Positions 25,490 to 33,275 of a DNA stretch of 43,538 bases are shown here, piece after piece. How positions within the stretch are numbered: position 1 is the stretch's first letter; every line of letters starts with the position of its first letter. Below the pieces are notes generated by a model, which was not told the origin of the DNA, ran no database searches, and saw nothing but the letters and a program-made list of their open reading frames with translations. The stretch is from Lachnospiraceae bacterium. GTDB taxonomy: Bacteria > Bacillota > Clostridia > Lachnospirales > Lachnospiraceae. Where the stretch lies: positions 1 to 43,538 of the forward strand of contig JAEEIH010000076.1 in the NCBI GenBank assembly GCA_016281275.1, read 5' to 3'. The translations under genes were made by a program, and so were the position numbers.

Positions 25490-25521
25490 TTCTTTGTGAT
25501 GCAGATTACTGTCTTCCGCAC
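25486..25521 (-). CDS. Putative 11-residue leader peptide ahead of the transglutaminase-like lipoprotein
   Basis: GTG at 25521 stands four bases after GAGGAGAAA-type sequence and opens a frame of 11 codons (MRKTVICITKK). Its TGA overlaps the ATG of the lipoprotein (ATGA). This could couple translation of the lipoprotein to the strong ribosome site. No conservation data are available to me. Confidence 0.4.
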   Translation of the reverse strand: MRKTVICITKK

Positions 25522-25523
25522 CT

Positions 25524-25567
25524 TTCTCCTCTTTTGAACCGGCTTTATACCGATTCCGATTCCTCGA
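25524..25567 (-). promoter_or_regulatory. Leader hairpin next to ribosome site (family member, transglutaminase-like gene)
   Basis: On the minus strand GGTCGAGGAATCGG, then AATCGGT (25555-25549), loop ATAAA, GCCGGTT (25543-25537, two G-U pairs in RNA), then CAAAAGAGGAG. A second hairpin (CCGATAC/GTATCGG) lies just 5'. Confidence 0.6.
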
Positions 25568-25717
25568 CCGATACATTATCACGTATCGGACAACTTATAA
25601 TCTATTCTATTATGACAGATTCACTCAAGTAATTCAAGTTAAGTAAAAGTAATAACGGTATATTCATTGTTTTGTTTATAAAATATACGATGCAAACGGA
25701 TAACATCCTTTGCCATG

Positions 25718-27244
25718 TCATACGACCGGCTCGAATCTGAGCCTGATATCCGGAAGCTCTTCAAGAGTAAAATAATAATTCTCAGCCCAGTCTTCTCCCT
25801 GCGCAGGATCATTCTCTCCCGAAGCGGGCGGCGCAAAAATACAGAGATTCATCCTGCACGCTCCCTTAAGCCTGTTTTTATAGAATGCAGGCATAAGATC
25901 CACAAATCTCGTTCCGGGCGCCTTACGAAACCATCGCCCGTTAATCTCAAGCATAAGATTCGCCGGTATAAGCGATTCCGGAAAATTCACTTCCGCAAAG
26001 ACAGGATTTTTCTCCATGTCAAGGTCGATCGCAAGCCCGTCCGAATCCTCCGAACTGCCCCAACGAAGCGTTACCGGAAGTTTTTCTGTTTTTCCCGGCT
26101 TAATGTCCGGCACAAAAAACGGATCGTTAATGATTTCCCGATAAGTGTCCATAACGGGCCAATCAATTCCGACCGATGGATCGGAAGGATCCGTAAACTC
26201 GAGTCCGAGTCGTCCGTCATCTCTGAACTGGTAGAAAGTGATCGCGCTCGCCCAATGCTCGGGATCCTTCTTGAAAAGCGTGTAAAAATCCTTCATCACC
26301 TTCGCTTGCTTAAAAGGACCCGCAACATCACCGTCCGCGTTTACTTCAGACATAACGAAGGGCTTCTTTGTTCCGTAGATCTCACAGTAACGCTTGCAGC
26401 TCATCTTTGTGAGTTCATAATTCTTCCTTGCGCTTTCAAGTCTGTGGGAATGGTTGTCCTTCTCGGCAACTTCAAAAGGCCATCCCCAGTTAAGACCGAT
26501 ATACCTGTCGATCGACCAGATGTCCGCAACAGCGCCGGCTTCATTAAATTCTTTTTCCATTTCCAATTCGGGAATCTTTTTGTCCATAACCGCGCCCGCG
26601 CACAGAATCAAGCGCACATTTGGCGCATATTCGGACATGATCTTCTTAAATCTCACAAAGAAATCCGCAATCTGTTGATACGATGCTCTTTTTGTAAACG
26701 AGAACCAATTACCCGTGCACTCATGATTGAGACGCAACATCATTCTTCCGAAGGGTCTCAGATCCTTCGCGATAGCGATAATGTGTTCATCACCGACGTT
26801 CGGGTCGCATGTCAACGTCAGGATAACTTCCTGACCGTGCGACCTGATGTCCCTCATGCATGTAAAAGGCTCTCCCTCGGTGTTTCCACCGATCCCGCCT
26901 CTGTAGGGGAAATAATCATCATAAGGATAGTCCCATGCAAAGGTGACCTTTTTATCGGGATAAGCTTCACTCGCTCTTTTCGGCCATGCCTCATCAAGCG
27001 GATAATAGCAGTACATGATGCTTATCGCTCTGTGCGGTCTTCCGAGCTTATTGAGAATATATCCCTGTCCGACATAAGCCCCTCTCTCGCTTCCGTCCCC
27101 GAGATCGACCGACACGGTCGCAGCCGAGAGATGCACCTTTTTTATCTTATGTATATTTTGCGCCTTTTCCGATTTTTTCGAACCCGGCGTCTTCAGCGAA
27201 TCCTGTGATTTTTTTGAATCCTGCGTTTTTTGTACTTTTCCCAT
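25718..27244 (-). CDS. GH26-like (beta-mannanase-type) glycoside hydrolase
   Basis: A 508-residue TIM-barrel-type hydrolase. Residues 1-40 are Lys/Ser/Gln-rich and unstructured. The catalytic part (about residues 55-370) has FGRMMLRLNHECTGNWFSF, where the Glu would be the acid/base, and KKPFVMSEVNADGD, where the Glu would be the nucleophile, as in GH26. The C-terminal about 120 residues look beta-rich (ANLMLEINGRWFRKAPGTRF) and may bind carbohydrate. There is no signal peptide, so it should be cytoplasmic unless exported otherwise. The ATG at 27244 has only a weak AGAGA ribosome site. A 136-base gap without a clear terminator separates it from the next gene. The family assignment is from motifs only. 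Confidence 0.72.
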   Translation of the reverse strand: MGKVQKTQDSKKSQDSLKTPGSKKSEKAQNIHKIKKVHLSAATVSVDLGDGSERGAYVGQGYILNKLGRPHRAISIMYCYYPLDEAWPKRASEAYPDKKVTFAWDYPYDDYFPYRGGIGGNTEGEPFTCMRDIRSHGQEVILTLTCDPNVGDEHIIAIAKDLRPFGRMMLRLNHECTGNWFSFTKRASYQQIADFFVRFKKIMSEYAPNVRLILCAGAVMDKKIPELEMEKEFNEAGAVADIWSIDRYIGLNWGWPFEVAEKDNHSHRLESARKNYELTKMSCKRYCEIYGTKKPFVMSEVNADGDVAGPFKQAKVMKDFYTLFKKDPEHWASAITFYQFRDDGRLGLEFTDPSDPSVGIDWPVMDTYREIINDPFFVPDIKPGKTEKLPVTLRWGSSEDSDGLAIDLDMEKNPVFAEVNFPESLIPANLMLEINGRWFRKAPGTRFVDLMPAFYKNRLKGACRMNLCIFAPPASGENDPAQGEDWAENYYFTLEELPDIRLRFEPVV

Positions 27245-27409
27245 GTTGATTTCTCTTACGGTCCTTTTTATGTATTTGAATCATTTATTACAAATTATAC
27301 TATCAGACCTAACCCGATATATCAAGAAATCCTTACGCGTGAAGCGAGAGCCACTCTATATCTTAAATACATAACACCCGGGTCCGTACTCCCATATTCT
27401 TTCTAACAT

Positions 27410-27499
27410 AAAAAAGACTCGAGCGCGTCCGCGAAGGATTTCCAAAACGATAAAAACGCGAAGCGGTTTTGGAAATCCTTACGCGTGACAGCGAGAGCC
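27410..27499 (-). terminator. Duplicated terminator hairpin, distal copy
   Basis: AAGGATTTCCAAAAC (27434-27448) and GTTTTGGAAATCCTT (27466-27480) form a perfect 15-bp stem; on the minus strand the structure ends in six T (27415-27410). It lies in repeat unit 1. Confidence 0.65.
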
Positions 27500-27556
27500 G
27501 CTCTATATCTTAAATACATAACACCCGGGTCCGTACTCCCATATTCTTTCCAACAT

Positions 27557-27646
27557 AAAAAAGGCTCGAGCGCGTCCGCGAAGGATTTCCAAAACGATAA
27601 AAACGCGAAGCGGTTTTGGAAATCCTTACGCGTGACAGCGAGAGCC
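27557..27646 (-). terminator. Duplicated terminator hairpin, proximal to the antiporter gene
   Basis: The same 15-bp stem (27581-27595 / 27613-27627) with an outer GGCTC/GAGCC pairing and six T at 27562-27557 on the minus strand. It follows the antiporter stop codon by about 25 bases. Confidence 0.7.
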
Positions 27647-27671
27647 GCTCTATCTTAATCATACAACATAT

Positions 27672-28622
27672 TTACAGTGTAAAAATTAGATACGTCACAT
27701 ACGCGGCAAGCATCAGACACCCCTGTACCTTTGATGCCTTCCTCCTGATGAGCAGCGGCACGATCGCCAAAACTGTCACTCCGAGGCATACCGGGATATC
27801 GATCTGCGCGCCTTGTACGCTGACGGGAAGATTATCACCGGAAACAAGGCTGCAAAGAGGGAGAATGAGGGAAAGATCGATGATATTGGCACCGACGATA
27901 TTTCCGACCGAAAGACCGTACTCCTTCTTTTTTACGGCAGTGAGCGTCGTAACAAGCTCGGGAATTGATGTTCCTATCGCCACCACCGTCACCGCGATGA
28001 TCCGTTCGGGAACTTCGAGAAGCCTTGCGAAGTCGCTTCCTCCGTCAACAAGGAATCTCGACCCGATAACGATTCCGGCTGCTCCGCCGAAAAATTTTAC
28101 GATGTATATGATAACTGTTTTTTTATCCTTCGGAACCTCCGCCTCTTTCTCTTTGCTTGCCGCATTGTGTTTCTTTGCAAGTCGTACGTTAACGATCATG
28201 TGGATTATAAATATCGTGATAAGAATGATCGCCGCCCATGTTGAAAGAGCTCCGTTCAAGCATCCAAGAAGAAGAACAATACCTGATGCGATAAGCATGA
28301 TACACTGTAAAAGATAATCCTTAAGAGTTATCGTTATCTTCATGAAGATAAATGCGATCGCCATGATCATGGCAGTATTGGCCGTAACAGATCCAACCGC
28401 ATTGCCGATTGCCATTTCATTCTTGTCCTCTATGGCAGCCATAACCGATACTATTATCTCAGGGAGAGTCGTCGCTATACTGACTATCGTCGCTCCGACA
28501 ATGAAAGTCGGTATTCCTGCAGCCTTCGCCATCCAGCTCGCGGCATCAACGAAATAATCTCCGCCTTTTGCAACCAGTATTATTCCCGCAACAAGCGACA
28601 AAATTGCCCAAAACCACTCCAT
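27672..28622 (-). CDS. CaCA-family sodium/calcium-type antiporter
   Basis: A 316-residue membrane protein of about ten transmembrane segments, exchanging Ca2+ or another cation against Na+ or H+ (YrbG-like). Both signature alpha-repeats are visible: GATIVSIATTLPEIIVSV near residue 40 and VVAIGTSIPELVTTL near residue 210, with the ion-binding Glu and the GNxVGS/GNIVGAN companions. A hydrophilic loop (KHNAASKEKEAEVPKDKK) lies between the halves. The ATG at 28622 follows AGGAGGAG. It lies downstream of tRNA-Gln and its terminator, and ahead of the duplicated terminators. Confidence 0.93.
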   Translation of the reverse strand: MEWFWAILSLVAGIILVAKGGDYFVDAASWMAKAAGIPTFIVGATIVSIATTLPEIIVSVMAAIEDKNEMAIGNAVGSVTANTAMIMAIAFIFMKITITLKDYLLQCIMLIASGIVLLLGCLNGALSTWAAIILITIFIIHMIVNVRLAKKHNAASKEKEAEVPKDKKTVIIYIVKFFGGAAGIVIGSRFLVDGGSDFARLLEVPERIIAVTVVAIGTSIPELVTTLTAVKKKEYGLSVGNIVGANIIDLSLILPLCSLVSGDNLPVSVQGAQIDIPVCLGVTVLAIVPLLIRRKASKVQGCLMLAAYVTYLIFTL

Positions 28623-28668
28623 TATACAACTCCTCCTACATAGAAGATCTGTGTTTTTACACACAACA

Positions 28669-28696
28669 AAGGGAACCGAAGCACTTCGGTTCCCTT
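28669..28696 (-). terminator. Terminator after tRNA-Gln
   Basis: AAGGGAACCGAA / TTCGGTTCCCTT, a 12-bp stem with a four-base loop, followed by TGTTGTG on the minus strand; the T-run is weak. Confidence 0.7.
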
Positions 28697-28699
28697 AAA

Positions 28700-28771
28700 C
28701 AGGGCTACAAGGATTCGAACCTTGAAATGACGGAGTCAGAGTCCGTTGCCTTACCGTTTGGCGATAGCCCT
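28700..28771 (-). tRNA. tRNA-Gln (anticodon CUG)
   Basis: A 72-nt cloverleaf: acceptor AGGGCTA/TAGCCCT, D-stem GCC/GGC, anticodon stem ACGGA/TCCGT with loop CTCTGAC (anticodon CTG, reading CAG), T-arm CAAGG-TTCGAAT-CCTTG, discriminator G. CCA is not encoded. No other tRNA is adjacent. Confidence 0.93.
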
Positions 28772-28806
28772 TTGTTCAACCAACATGTGCCATTATATCG
28801 CAGGCA

Positions 28807-28895
28807 AACGAAAAACGCAAGCATTATTTTTCGTTTTTTCGTTCTGCCCGTTACCCGGCAGAACGCGGCATAAACCCCGCTCCCGATTCATGCCG
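28807..28895. other. Cluster of three hairpins between rfbB and tRNA-Gln
   Basis: AACGAAAAA/TTTTTCGTT (28807-28835), CGTTCTGCC/GGCAGAACG (28840-28865) and CGGCAT/ATGCCG (28866-28895). The first has a T-rich 3' arm on the minus strand and probably terminates the rfbB operon; the others have no T-run. Confidence 0.55.
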
Positions 28896-28909
28896 GGCAA
28901 GCGACGATT

Positions 28910-29929
28910 TCATCGGTTTTCATACATCTTTTTGTAATATTCGCGATACTCTCCGGATACGATCTCTTCCCACCATGCCTTATTGTCCACATACCAGTGG
29001 ATCGTTGATTTGATTCCGTCGGCAAATTTTGTTTTCGGAAGCCATCCGAGTTCCCCGTTGATCTTAGTGGGATCGATAGCGTACCTCAGATCATGTCCCT
29101 TACGATCCGTCACATATTTAATAAGACTCTCGGGTTTTCCGAGCTCACCGAGGATGATCTTAACAATGTCAATATTGTGCATCTCATTATGACCGCCGAC
29201 ATTATATATCTCGCCGTCGCGACCTTTGTGAAGGATAAGATCGACAGCCTCACAATGGTCTTCCACATAAAGCCAGTCTCTGACATTCATGCCGTTGCCG
29301 TAAACAGGGAGCTCTCTGTCGTTCATTGCGTTTATGAGCATGAGCGGAATAAGTTTTTCGGGAAACTGAAAAGGTCCGTAATTGTTCGAGCAACGACTCA
29401 CTGTAACCGAAAGCCCGAAAGTCCTGTGATACGAGAGCGCGAGCAGATCAGCTCCGGCCTTCGACGCCGAATAAGGACTGCTTGCCTTAAGCGGAAGCGT
29501 CTCGACAAAGAATTTATCGGTCGCCTCAAGCGGAAGGTCTCCGTACACTTCATCCGTTCCGATCTGGTGAAAACGCCTGATCCCGAATTTTCTCGCACAG
29601 TCAAGCAGTATCTGTGTACCGAGCACATTCGTCCTGACAAAGATTCCGGGATCGGTTATCGATCTGTCAACATGCGTCTGTGCCGCAAAATTAACGACAT
29701 AATCAAATCCGAATTCCTTAAAAAGCGATGTCATCGCCTCTGTATCGGTAATATCAGCCTTTCTGAACACAAAATTGCTGTTTTTTTGCGCTTCGTCCAG
29801 ATTTTTTATATTTCCCGCGTATGAAAGATTATCAATCCCGACTATAAGATCGTCGGGATGCTTTTCCAGCATGTGATATACAAAATTAGTGCCGATAAAT
29901 CCGGCTGCCCCGGTTACAAGATACTTCAT
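28910..29929 (-). CDS. rfbB: dTDP-glucose 4,6-dehydratase
   Basis: Converts dTDP-glucose to dTDP-4-keto-6-deoxyglucose, the second step of dTDP-L-rhamnose synthesis, using bound NAD+. A 339-residue extended SDR with GAAGFIG (residues 7-13), AAQTHVDRSI, the active-site TDEVYGDL (Asp/Glu), and the catalytic YSASK. The length is normal. The ATG at 29929 starts four bases after the TPM gene stop, with GGGGAG before it, so the two genes are co-transcribed. No rfbA, rfbC or rfbD is in the window, which is unusual; these must be elsewhere. Confidence 0.95.
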   Translation of the reverse strand: MKYLVTGAAGFIGTNFVYHMLEKHPDDLIVGIDNLSYAGNIKNLDEAQKNSNFVFRKADITDTEAMTSLFKEFGFDYVVNFAAQTHVDRSITDPGIFVRTNVLGTQILLDCARKFGIRRFHQIGTDEVYGDLPLEATDKFFVETLPLKASSPYSASKAGADLLALSYHRTFGLSVTVSRCSNNYGPFQFPEKLIPLMLINAMNDRELPVYGNGMNVRDWLYVEDHCEAVDLILHKGRDGEIYNVGGHNEMHNIDIVKIILGELGKPESLIKYVTDRKGHDLRYAIDPTKINGELGWLPKTKFADGIKSTIHWYVDNKAWWEEIVSGEYREYYKKMYENR

Positions 29930-29933
29930 GTTG

Positions 29934-31124
29934 TTATCTCCCCTGCGGTCTGTTGATTCCTTGTCCGTCGTCCCCGTTTCCGAAGCCGCTCGGGAATACA
30001 AAACCGCTCATGTCTTTTTGATTTCCGTTGTTGTTTACGGAACCCCGATTTCCTCCGGGTCTACCGTTATTAAGTCCCGAATAAGGATTTTTATTCGCGG
30101 ACCATCGATATTGCGATCCTTGCATGGATATCTTGCTTGTATCGATATTTCCGGATTGGCTCGGATTCCTTCCTGCCTGACCGGCGTTTTGGAAGCCTCG
30201 ACCGCGCATTCCGCCCGGCTGTCCGGGCTGTCCGGGATTACGACCGAATCCGGGCTGTCCGCCCTGCCCGCTCCTGTTCACGTGTTGGTTGTTTCCGTTC
30301 TTTTTCTTTGAAGACCTGACAAGGATAACTATCCCGGCGATAATGATAACGATGACGAGCGAGGACCCACCGATAATCCTGAACACACCCGAAACCAGCC
30401 CGGTAGCGGTTTTCACGATTCCGGAAACAAGTGAAACACCCCCGTCAACAGTTTTCTCGACAATGCTCATGCCTCCGCCGTCTTCTTCAACAACATAGGC
30501 ATTCGACATATTCCTGAAAGAAGCGGGATTGCTGATTATTTTAGCGATATCGTTATAAGCCGATTCTATGCCGTCACCGATACCGCGCATGTTACCATCA
30601 CGCGCTTCTTCAAATCCTTTTTTTAGAGCCGCATCCACGCTTTTCAGCTCCGCGTCGCTCATGTCCGCAAAGATCCTTCCGCTGGGATCGTGAAGATAAT
30701 ACTGCATGCTCTGGGTGTCTATGACCATGATGGCACCCTCATCCGAATTCAGATCAAGCCTATCAAAGAGTCTTTCGGCTGTTTTTTTCAGATCCTCCGG
30801 TGTTTGAACGGCACCGTCGGCAAATGTCTCCGTTGCTACGGCAACAACGCCGTCATCCCTGACCGCCATATTCGCGATGGTATTAACAATCGCATCGGTC
30901 TCATATGGTTCGATAACGTCCGCATTGTCAATGACGTATTGACCGCAGATCTCGGTAAGTTCCGCGAACCCCTCCTCGTCCTGGTAGTCTTTCATGACAC
31001 GATGAATAGACGCGCTTTCGGGCTGAGTATAGTTCGGTTCACGAACTTTACCGATCGTTACTGCCGCAGCAACCGATAAAACCAGTGTGGCGATACCCAC
31101 ACCTAACTTCTTGAAAAAGTTCAT
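29934..31124 (-). CDS. TPM-domain membrane protein with Gly/Asn/Gln-rich tail
   Basis: A 396-residue exported, membrane-anchored protein. A signal/anchor segment (residues 5-24) is followed by a TPM domain (about residues 60-205; VIDNADVIEPYETDAI, GAIMVIDTQSMQYYLH), a family with phosphatase-like or chaperone-like members such as TLP18.3. A transmembrane segment (about 245-265) precedes a low-complexity Gly/Asn/Gln/Pro tail of about 125 residues, probably cytoplasmic and disordered. The ATG at 31124 has GGAGTAAGGG. It lies 85 bases after telA and four before rfbB, in an operon with XpaC and TelA. Confidence 0.82.
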   Translation of the reverse strand: MNFFKKLGVGIATLVLSVAAAVTIGKVREPNYTQPESASIHRVMKDYQDEEGFAELTEICGQYVIDNADVIEPYETDAIVNTIANMAVRDDGVVAVATETFADGAVQTPEDLKKTAERLFDRLDLNSDEGAIMVIDTQSMQYYLHDPSGRIFADMSDAELKSVDAALKKGFEEARDGNMRGIGDGIESAYNDIAKIISNPASFRNMSNAYVVEEDGGGMSIVEKTVDGGVSLVSGIVKTATGLVSGVFRIIGGSSLVIVIIIAGIVILVRSSKKKNGNNQHVNRSGQGGQPGFGRNPGQPGQPGGMRGRGFQNAGQAGRNPSQSGNIDTSKISMQGSQYRWSANKNPYSGLNNGRPGGNRGSVNNNGNQKDMSGFVFPSGFGNGDDGQGINRPQGR

Positions 31125-31144
31125 CCCTTACTCCGCATTAATGA

Positions 31145-31180
31145 AACGGTCTTCAAGAAACCGCTTCTGATTCCTTTCTC
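31145..31180 (-). promoter_or_regulatory. Possible leader hairpin (weak family member, TPM gene)
   Basis: AAGGAATC, then GCGGT/ACCG-type pairing (31160-31163 with 31147-31150) upstream of the GGAG ribosome site. It resembles the recurrent leaders but the stem is short. Confidence 0.35.
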
Positions 31181-31209
31181 AACGCACGACCATGCATTAA
31201 ACTATAAAA

Positions 31210-32427
31210 TCAGCCACGAAGTTCAAGAAGCTTCTGTCTGAGTTCTCCCTCGATACGACCGAGTTCCGCTTCCGCTTCCTTACGTTTCTGGCGACCTTCG
31301 TTCTGAATTCTCATAACCTCATCGAGAGTATTGATAAGATTCTCATTTGTGGTCTTGAGTGTTTCGATATCAACGATCGAGCGCTCTGCCTCCTTAGCCG
31401 TTTCAATCGTGGCCATCTTAAGAGCTTCCGAATTCCGTTTAAGAAGTTCATTGGTCATCTCGGTTACCGCTGCCTGAGCGGCTGTTGCCTGACGACCGTG
31501 CTCAATGCCGAGAGCAAGAACCATCTGCGATTTCCAAAGAGGGATCGTATTCACGATCGAGGACTGGATCTTCTCAACCATGAGAGTATCGTTATTCTGA
31601 AGAAGACGCGTCTGAGGACCGAGCTGAATGGAGATCATCCTGGTAAGCTCAAGGTCATGAATCTTCTTGTCGAATCTCTCGCAGAGGTTGGCAAGATCGT
31701 TGTATTTCTGTGCATCCTCCTGAGTTCCGGTCTCCTTAGCCTTCGCCTTCAGCGCTTCAAGCTCACCCGCACGGACCTCTTCAAGCTTCTTCTTGCCTGC
31801 GATGATGTACATAGTAAGTTCCTTGTAATATTTGAGATTGAGTTCGTACATCTGGTCGAACGTTGCGATATCCTTCATAAGGATAACCTGGTGTTCCTCA
31901 AGCTTCTCGACGATCTTGTCAACGTTGACTTCTGCCTTTGCATAAGCCGCTTTAAGCTCTTCGATATCTCTTTTTCTCTTCTGGAACCAGCCGGCGATAC
32001 CCTTCTTTTCGGGCTCATCCATTGTGCGAAGCTGTACGACGAGCGAGGAAAGCGCATCTCCTATTGTCCCGAGATCCTGCGTTTTAACGTTTTTAAGCGC
32101 ACTCTCGGAGAAATTGGCGATGTGCTTCTGTGCTGCGGAGCCGTATGACATAACCTGATTCGAATCCTTAATGTCGATCTGCTTGGCAAAATCCGCAACA
32201 ACCTTCTTCTCTTCTTCGGTGAGCATGCTTTCATCGATCTTAACCGCATTCTTGTCGCGGTCATCCTGAGTGAGCGTCTGAACCTGTTCCGTGCTTCCCG
32301 CATCCAGTGTGAGTCCGATGGACGGAGCTTCGGGTGCTGCAACGGAAGCCGATGAAAGATCAGCAATACCGGTTTCTGCCTCTGTCGAAGGCTCAAGTGT
32401 CAATGTGGGCATCTGATTATCTGTCAT
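31210..32427 (-). CDS. telA: TelA-family toxic anion resistance protein
   Basis: A 405-residue cytosolic, largely alpha-helical protein of the TelA/KlaA family, linked to tellurite, bacteriocin and cell-wall stress resistance; its biochemical role is not settled. A low-complexity start (residues 1-65) is followed by long amphipathic helices and coiled coils, with LVVQLRTMDEPEKKG, GWFQKRKRDIEE, VEKLEEHQVILMKDIATFDQMYE and NNDTLMVEKIQSSIVNTIPLWKSQMVLAL, the conserved core. AAGGAG precedes the ATG at 32427. It starts 13 bases after xpaC, the usual partner. Confidence 0.9.
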   Translation of the reverse strand: MTDNQMPTLTLEPSTEAETGIADLSSASVAAPEAPSIGLTLDAGSTEQVQTLTQDDRDKNAVKIDESMLTEEEKKVVADFAKQIDIKDSNQVMSYGSAAQKHIANFSESALKNVKTQDLGTIGDALSSLVVQLRTMDEPEKKGIAGWFQKRKRDIEELKAAYAKAEVNVDKIVEKLEEHQVILMKDIATFDQMYELNLKYYKELTMYIIAGKKKLEEVRAGELEALKAKAKETGTQEDAQKYNDLANLCERFDKKIHDLELTRMISIQLGPQTRLLQNNDTLMVEKIQSSIVNTIPLWKSQMVLALGIEHGRQATAAQAAVTEMTNELLKRNSEALKMATIETAKEAERSIVDIETLKTTNENLINTLDEVMRIQNEGRQKRKEAEAELGRIEGELRQKLLELRG

Positions 32428-32440
32428 ACTTATTCTCTCC

Positions 32441-33142
32441 TTATGTCATTTGATTTTTAACAATTTCATCTTCTCCGGCCAGACCTTCCTGCGCCAGCAG
32501 ACTTTCCATAACGCTTATGTCGGAAGAGATGTCCATGGCCTCATCCGAATAAAGTGCGTCGAGCTGTCTGTCAAAAGCGTCAAGCGCTTTGTCCATCATA
32601 TTCTCGACCTTTCCTTTTGTTCCGTCAATGTTTATGCCCGAAATCCCCGCTTCATCCATTCTGTCATACGCATTAAGAAGCTTCAGGGTCGTGGGGAGGT
32701 AGTAATTAAAGAATCTGCGTACCTGCGACTTCTTTGAAGGATGTTCAACCACATAGCTCACGATCTTGGAGGTAACGTCCTCGAGATGTTCTATCTGCGT
32801 CGAAAGCTTCTCGTCGGGAATCGCATCATTCAGGCGCTTCATCTCGGCAATCGCCATCTCCTCATCGTCAAGCATCTTATCTATCGCGGCATCACCGGTT
32901 CTCGGTCTCTTATGCTCTGCCGGCTTCTCCTCTTTCTTTTCCGTCTCCGCGGGAGCCTCGAGCTGCTCGGTTTTTTCCTTGCCCTTTCCTGCATATCCGA
33001 GCAAAAGCATTATCCCGGATATGGCCGAAAGAATAAGGTAGTCGCTCACCTTATAAAGCGGCAGGAAGATCGACCACCCAAGCCACGTGGCAGCCGTAAG
33101 ATACAAGGGAAGTACCCTCTTTTTTCTTTCTTTCTTTGCCAT
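32441..33142 (-). CDS. xpaC: XpaC-like membrane protein
   Basis: A 233-residue protein resembling the XpaC family (5-bromo-4-chloroindolyl phosphate hydrolysis), commonly encoded next to telA. Two hydrophobic segments (about residues 12-28 and 33-50) precede a charged Lys/Glu linker and a helical cytoplasmic domain with DKMLDDEEMAIAEMKRLND and RRFFNYYLPTTLKLLNAYD, the family core. The ATG at 33142 is chosen for its AGAGGA and for the basic MAKKERKK start; the ORF track adds 15 residues of leader. It is the first gene of the xpaC-telA-TPM-rfbB operon. Confidence 0.83.
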   Translation of the reverse strand: MAKKERKKRVLPLYLTAATWLGWSIFLPLYKVSDYLILSAISGIMLLLGYAGKGKEKTEQLEAPAETEKKEEKPAEHKRPRTGDAAIDKMLDDEEMAIAEMKRLNDAIPDEKLSTQIEHLEDVTSKIVSYVVEHPSKKSQVRRFFNYYLPTTLKLLNAYDRMDEAGISGINIDGTKGKVENMMDKALDAFDRQLDALYSDEAMDISSDISVMESLLAQEGLAGEDEIVKNQMT

Positions 33143-33154
33143 AGTGTCCTCTGC

Positions 33155-33182
33155 GCGGCACTGCATTATCTGACAGTACCGC
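33155..33182 (-). promoter_or_regulatory. Leader hairpin directly before the xpaC ribosome site
   Basis: GCGGTACTG (33182-33174) pairs with CAGTGCCGC (33163-33155) over nine positions, one of them G-U, and is followed directly by GCAGAGGAC before the ATG. Layout as in the recurrent leaders, without the AGGAAAC part. Confidence 0.5.
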
Positions 33183-33227
33183 TCCAAATTATTCTTGCAT
33201 ACGTAACAATTCTACATTTAACGCGTA

Positions 33228-33265
33228 AAAAAGGCAAGTCGTTTATCTGCGGGACCTGCCTTTTT
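33228..33265 (-). terminator. Terminator of the export operon
   Basis: AAAAAGGCA (33228-33236) pairs with TGCCTTTTT (33257-33265), extended by GTC/GAC; T-run on both strands. Its loop contains CGTTTATCTGC, like the 3' end of the 34-nt repeats. Confidence 0.8.
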
Positions 33266-33275
33266 ATTTTGCTGT

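Larger units (their letters stand above)
27327..27653. repeat. Tandem 146-147 bp extragenic repeat, two full units and a partial third
   Basis: Units begin with AAATCCTTACGCGTGA at 27327, 27473 and 27620. Units 1 and 2 are nearly identical over their full length; the third stops after about 34 bases. The repeat fills most of the 427-base gap between the antiporter and hydrolase genes. There is no ORF or transposase. Outside the repeat, the gap (27245-27326) is A/T rich with nothing that I can name. Confidence 0.9.

Noticed and set aside
25715-27208. 497-codon plus-strand ORF opposite the GH26-like gene
   Set aside because: It is an antisense shadow; its protein is rich in Arg/His/Ile without domain motifs, while the minus frame has catalytic motifs.
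27327-27653. Possible CRISPR array because of regular palindromic units
   Set aside because: The period of 146-147 bases, near-identical whole units and no unique spacers or cas genes do not fit; it is a tandem repeat with terminators.
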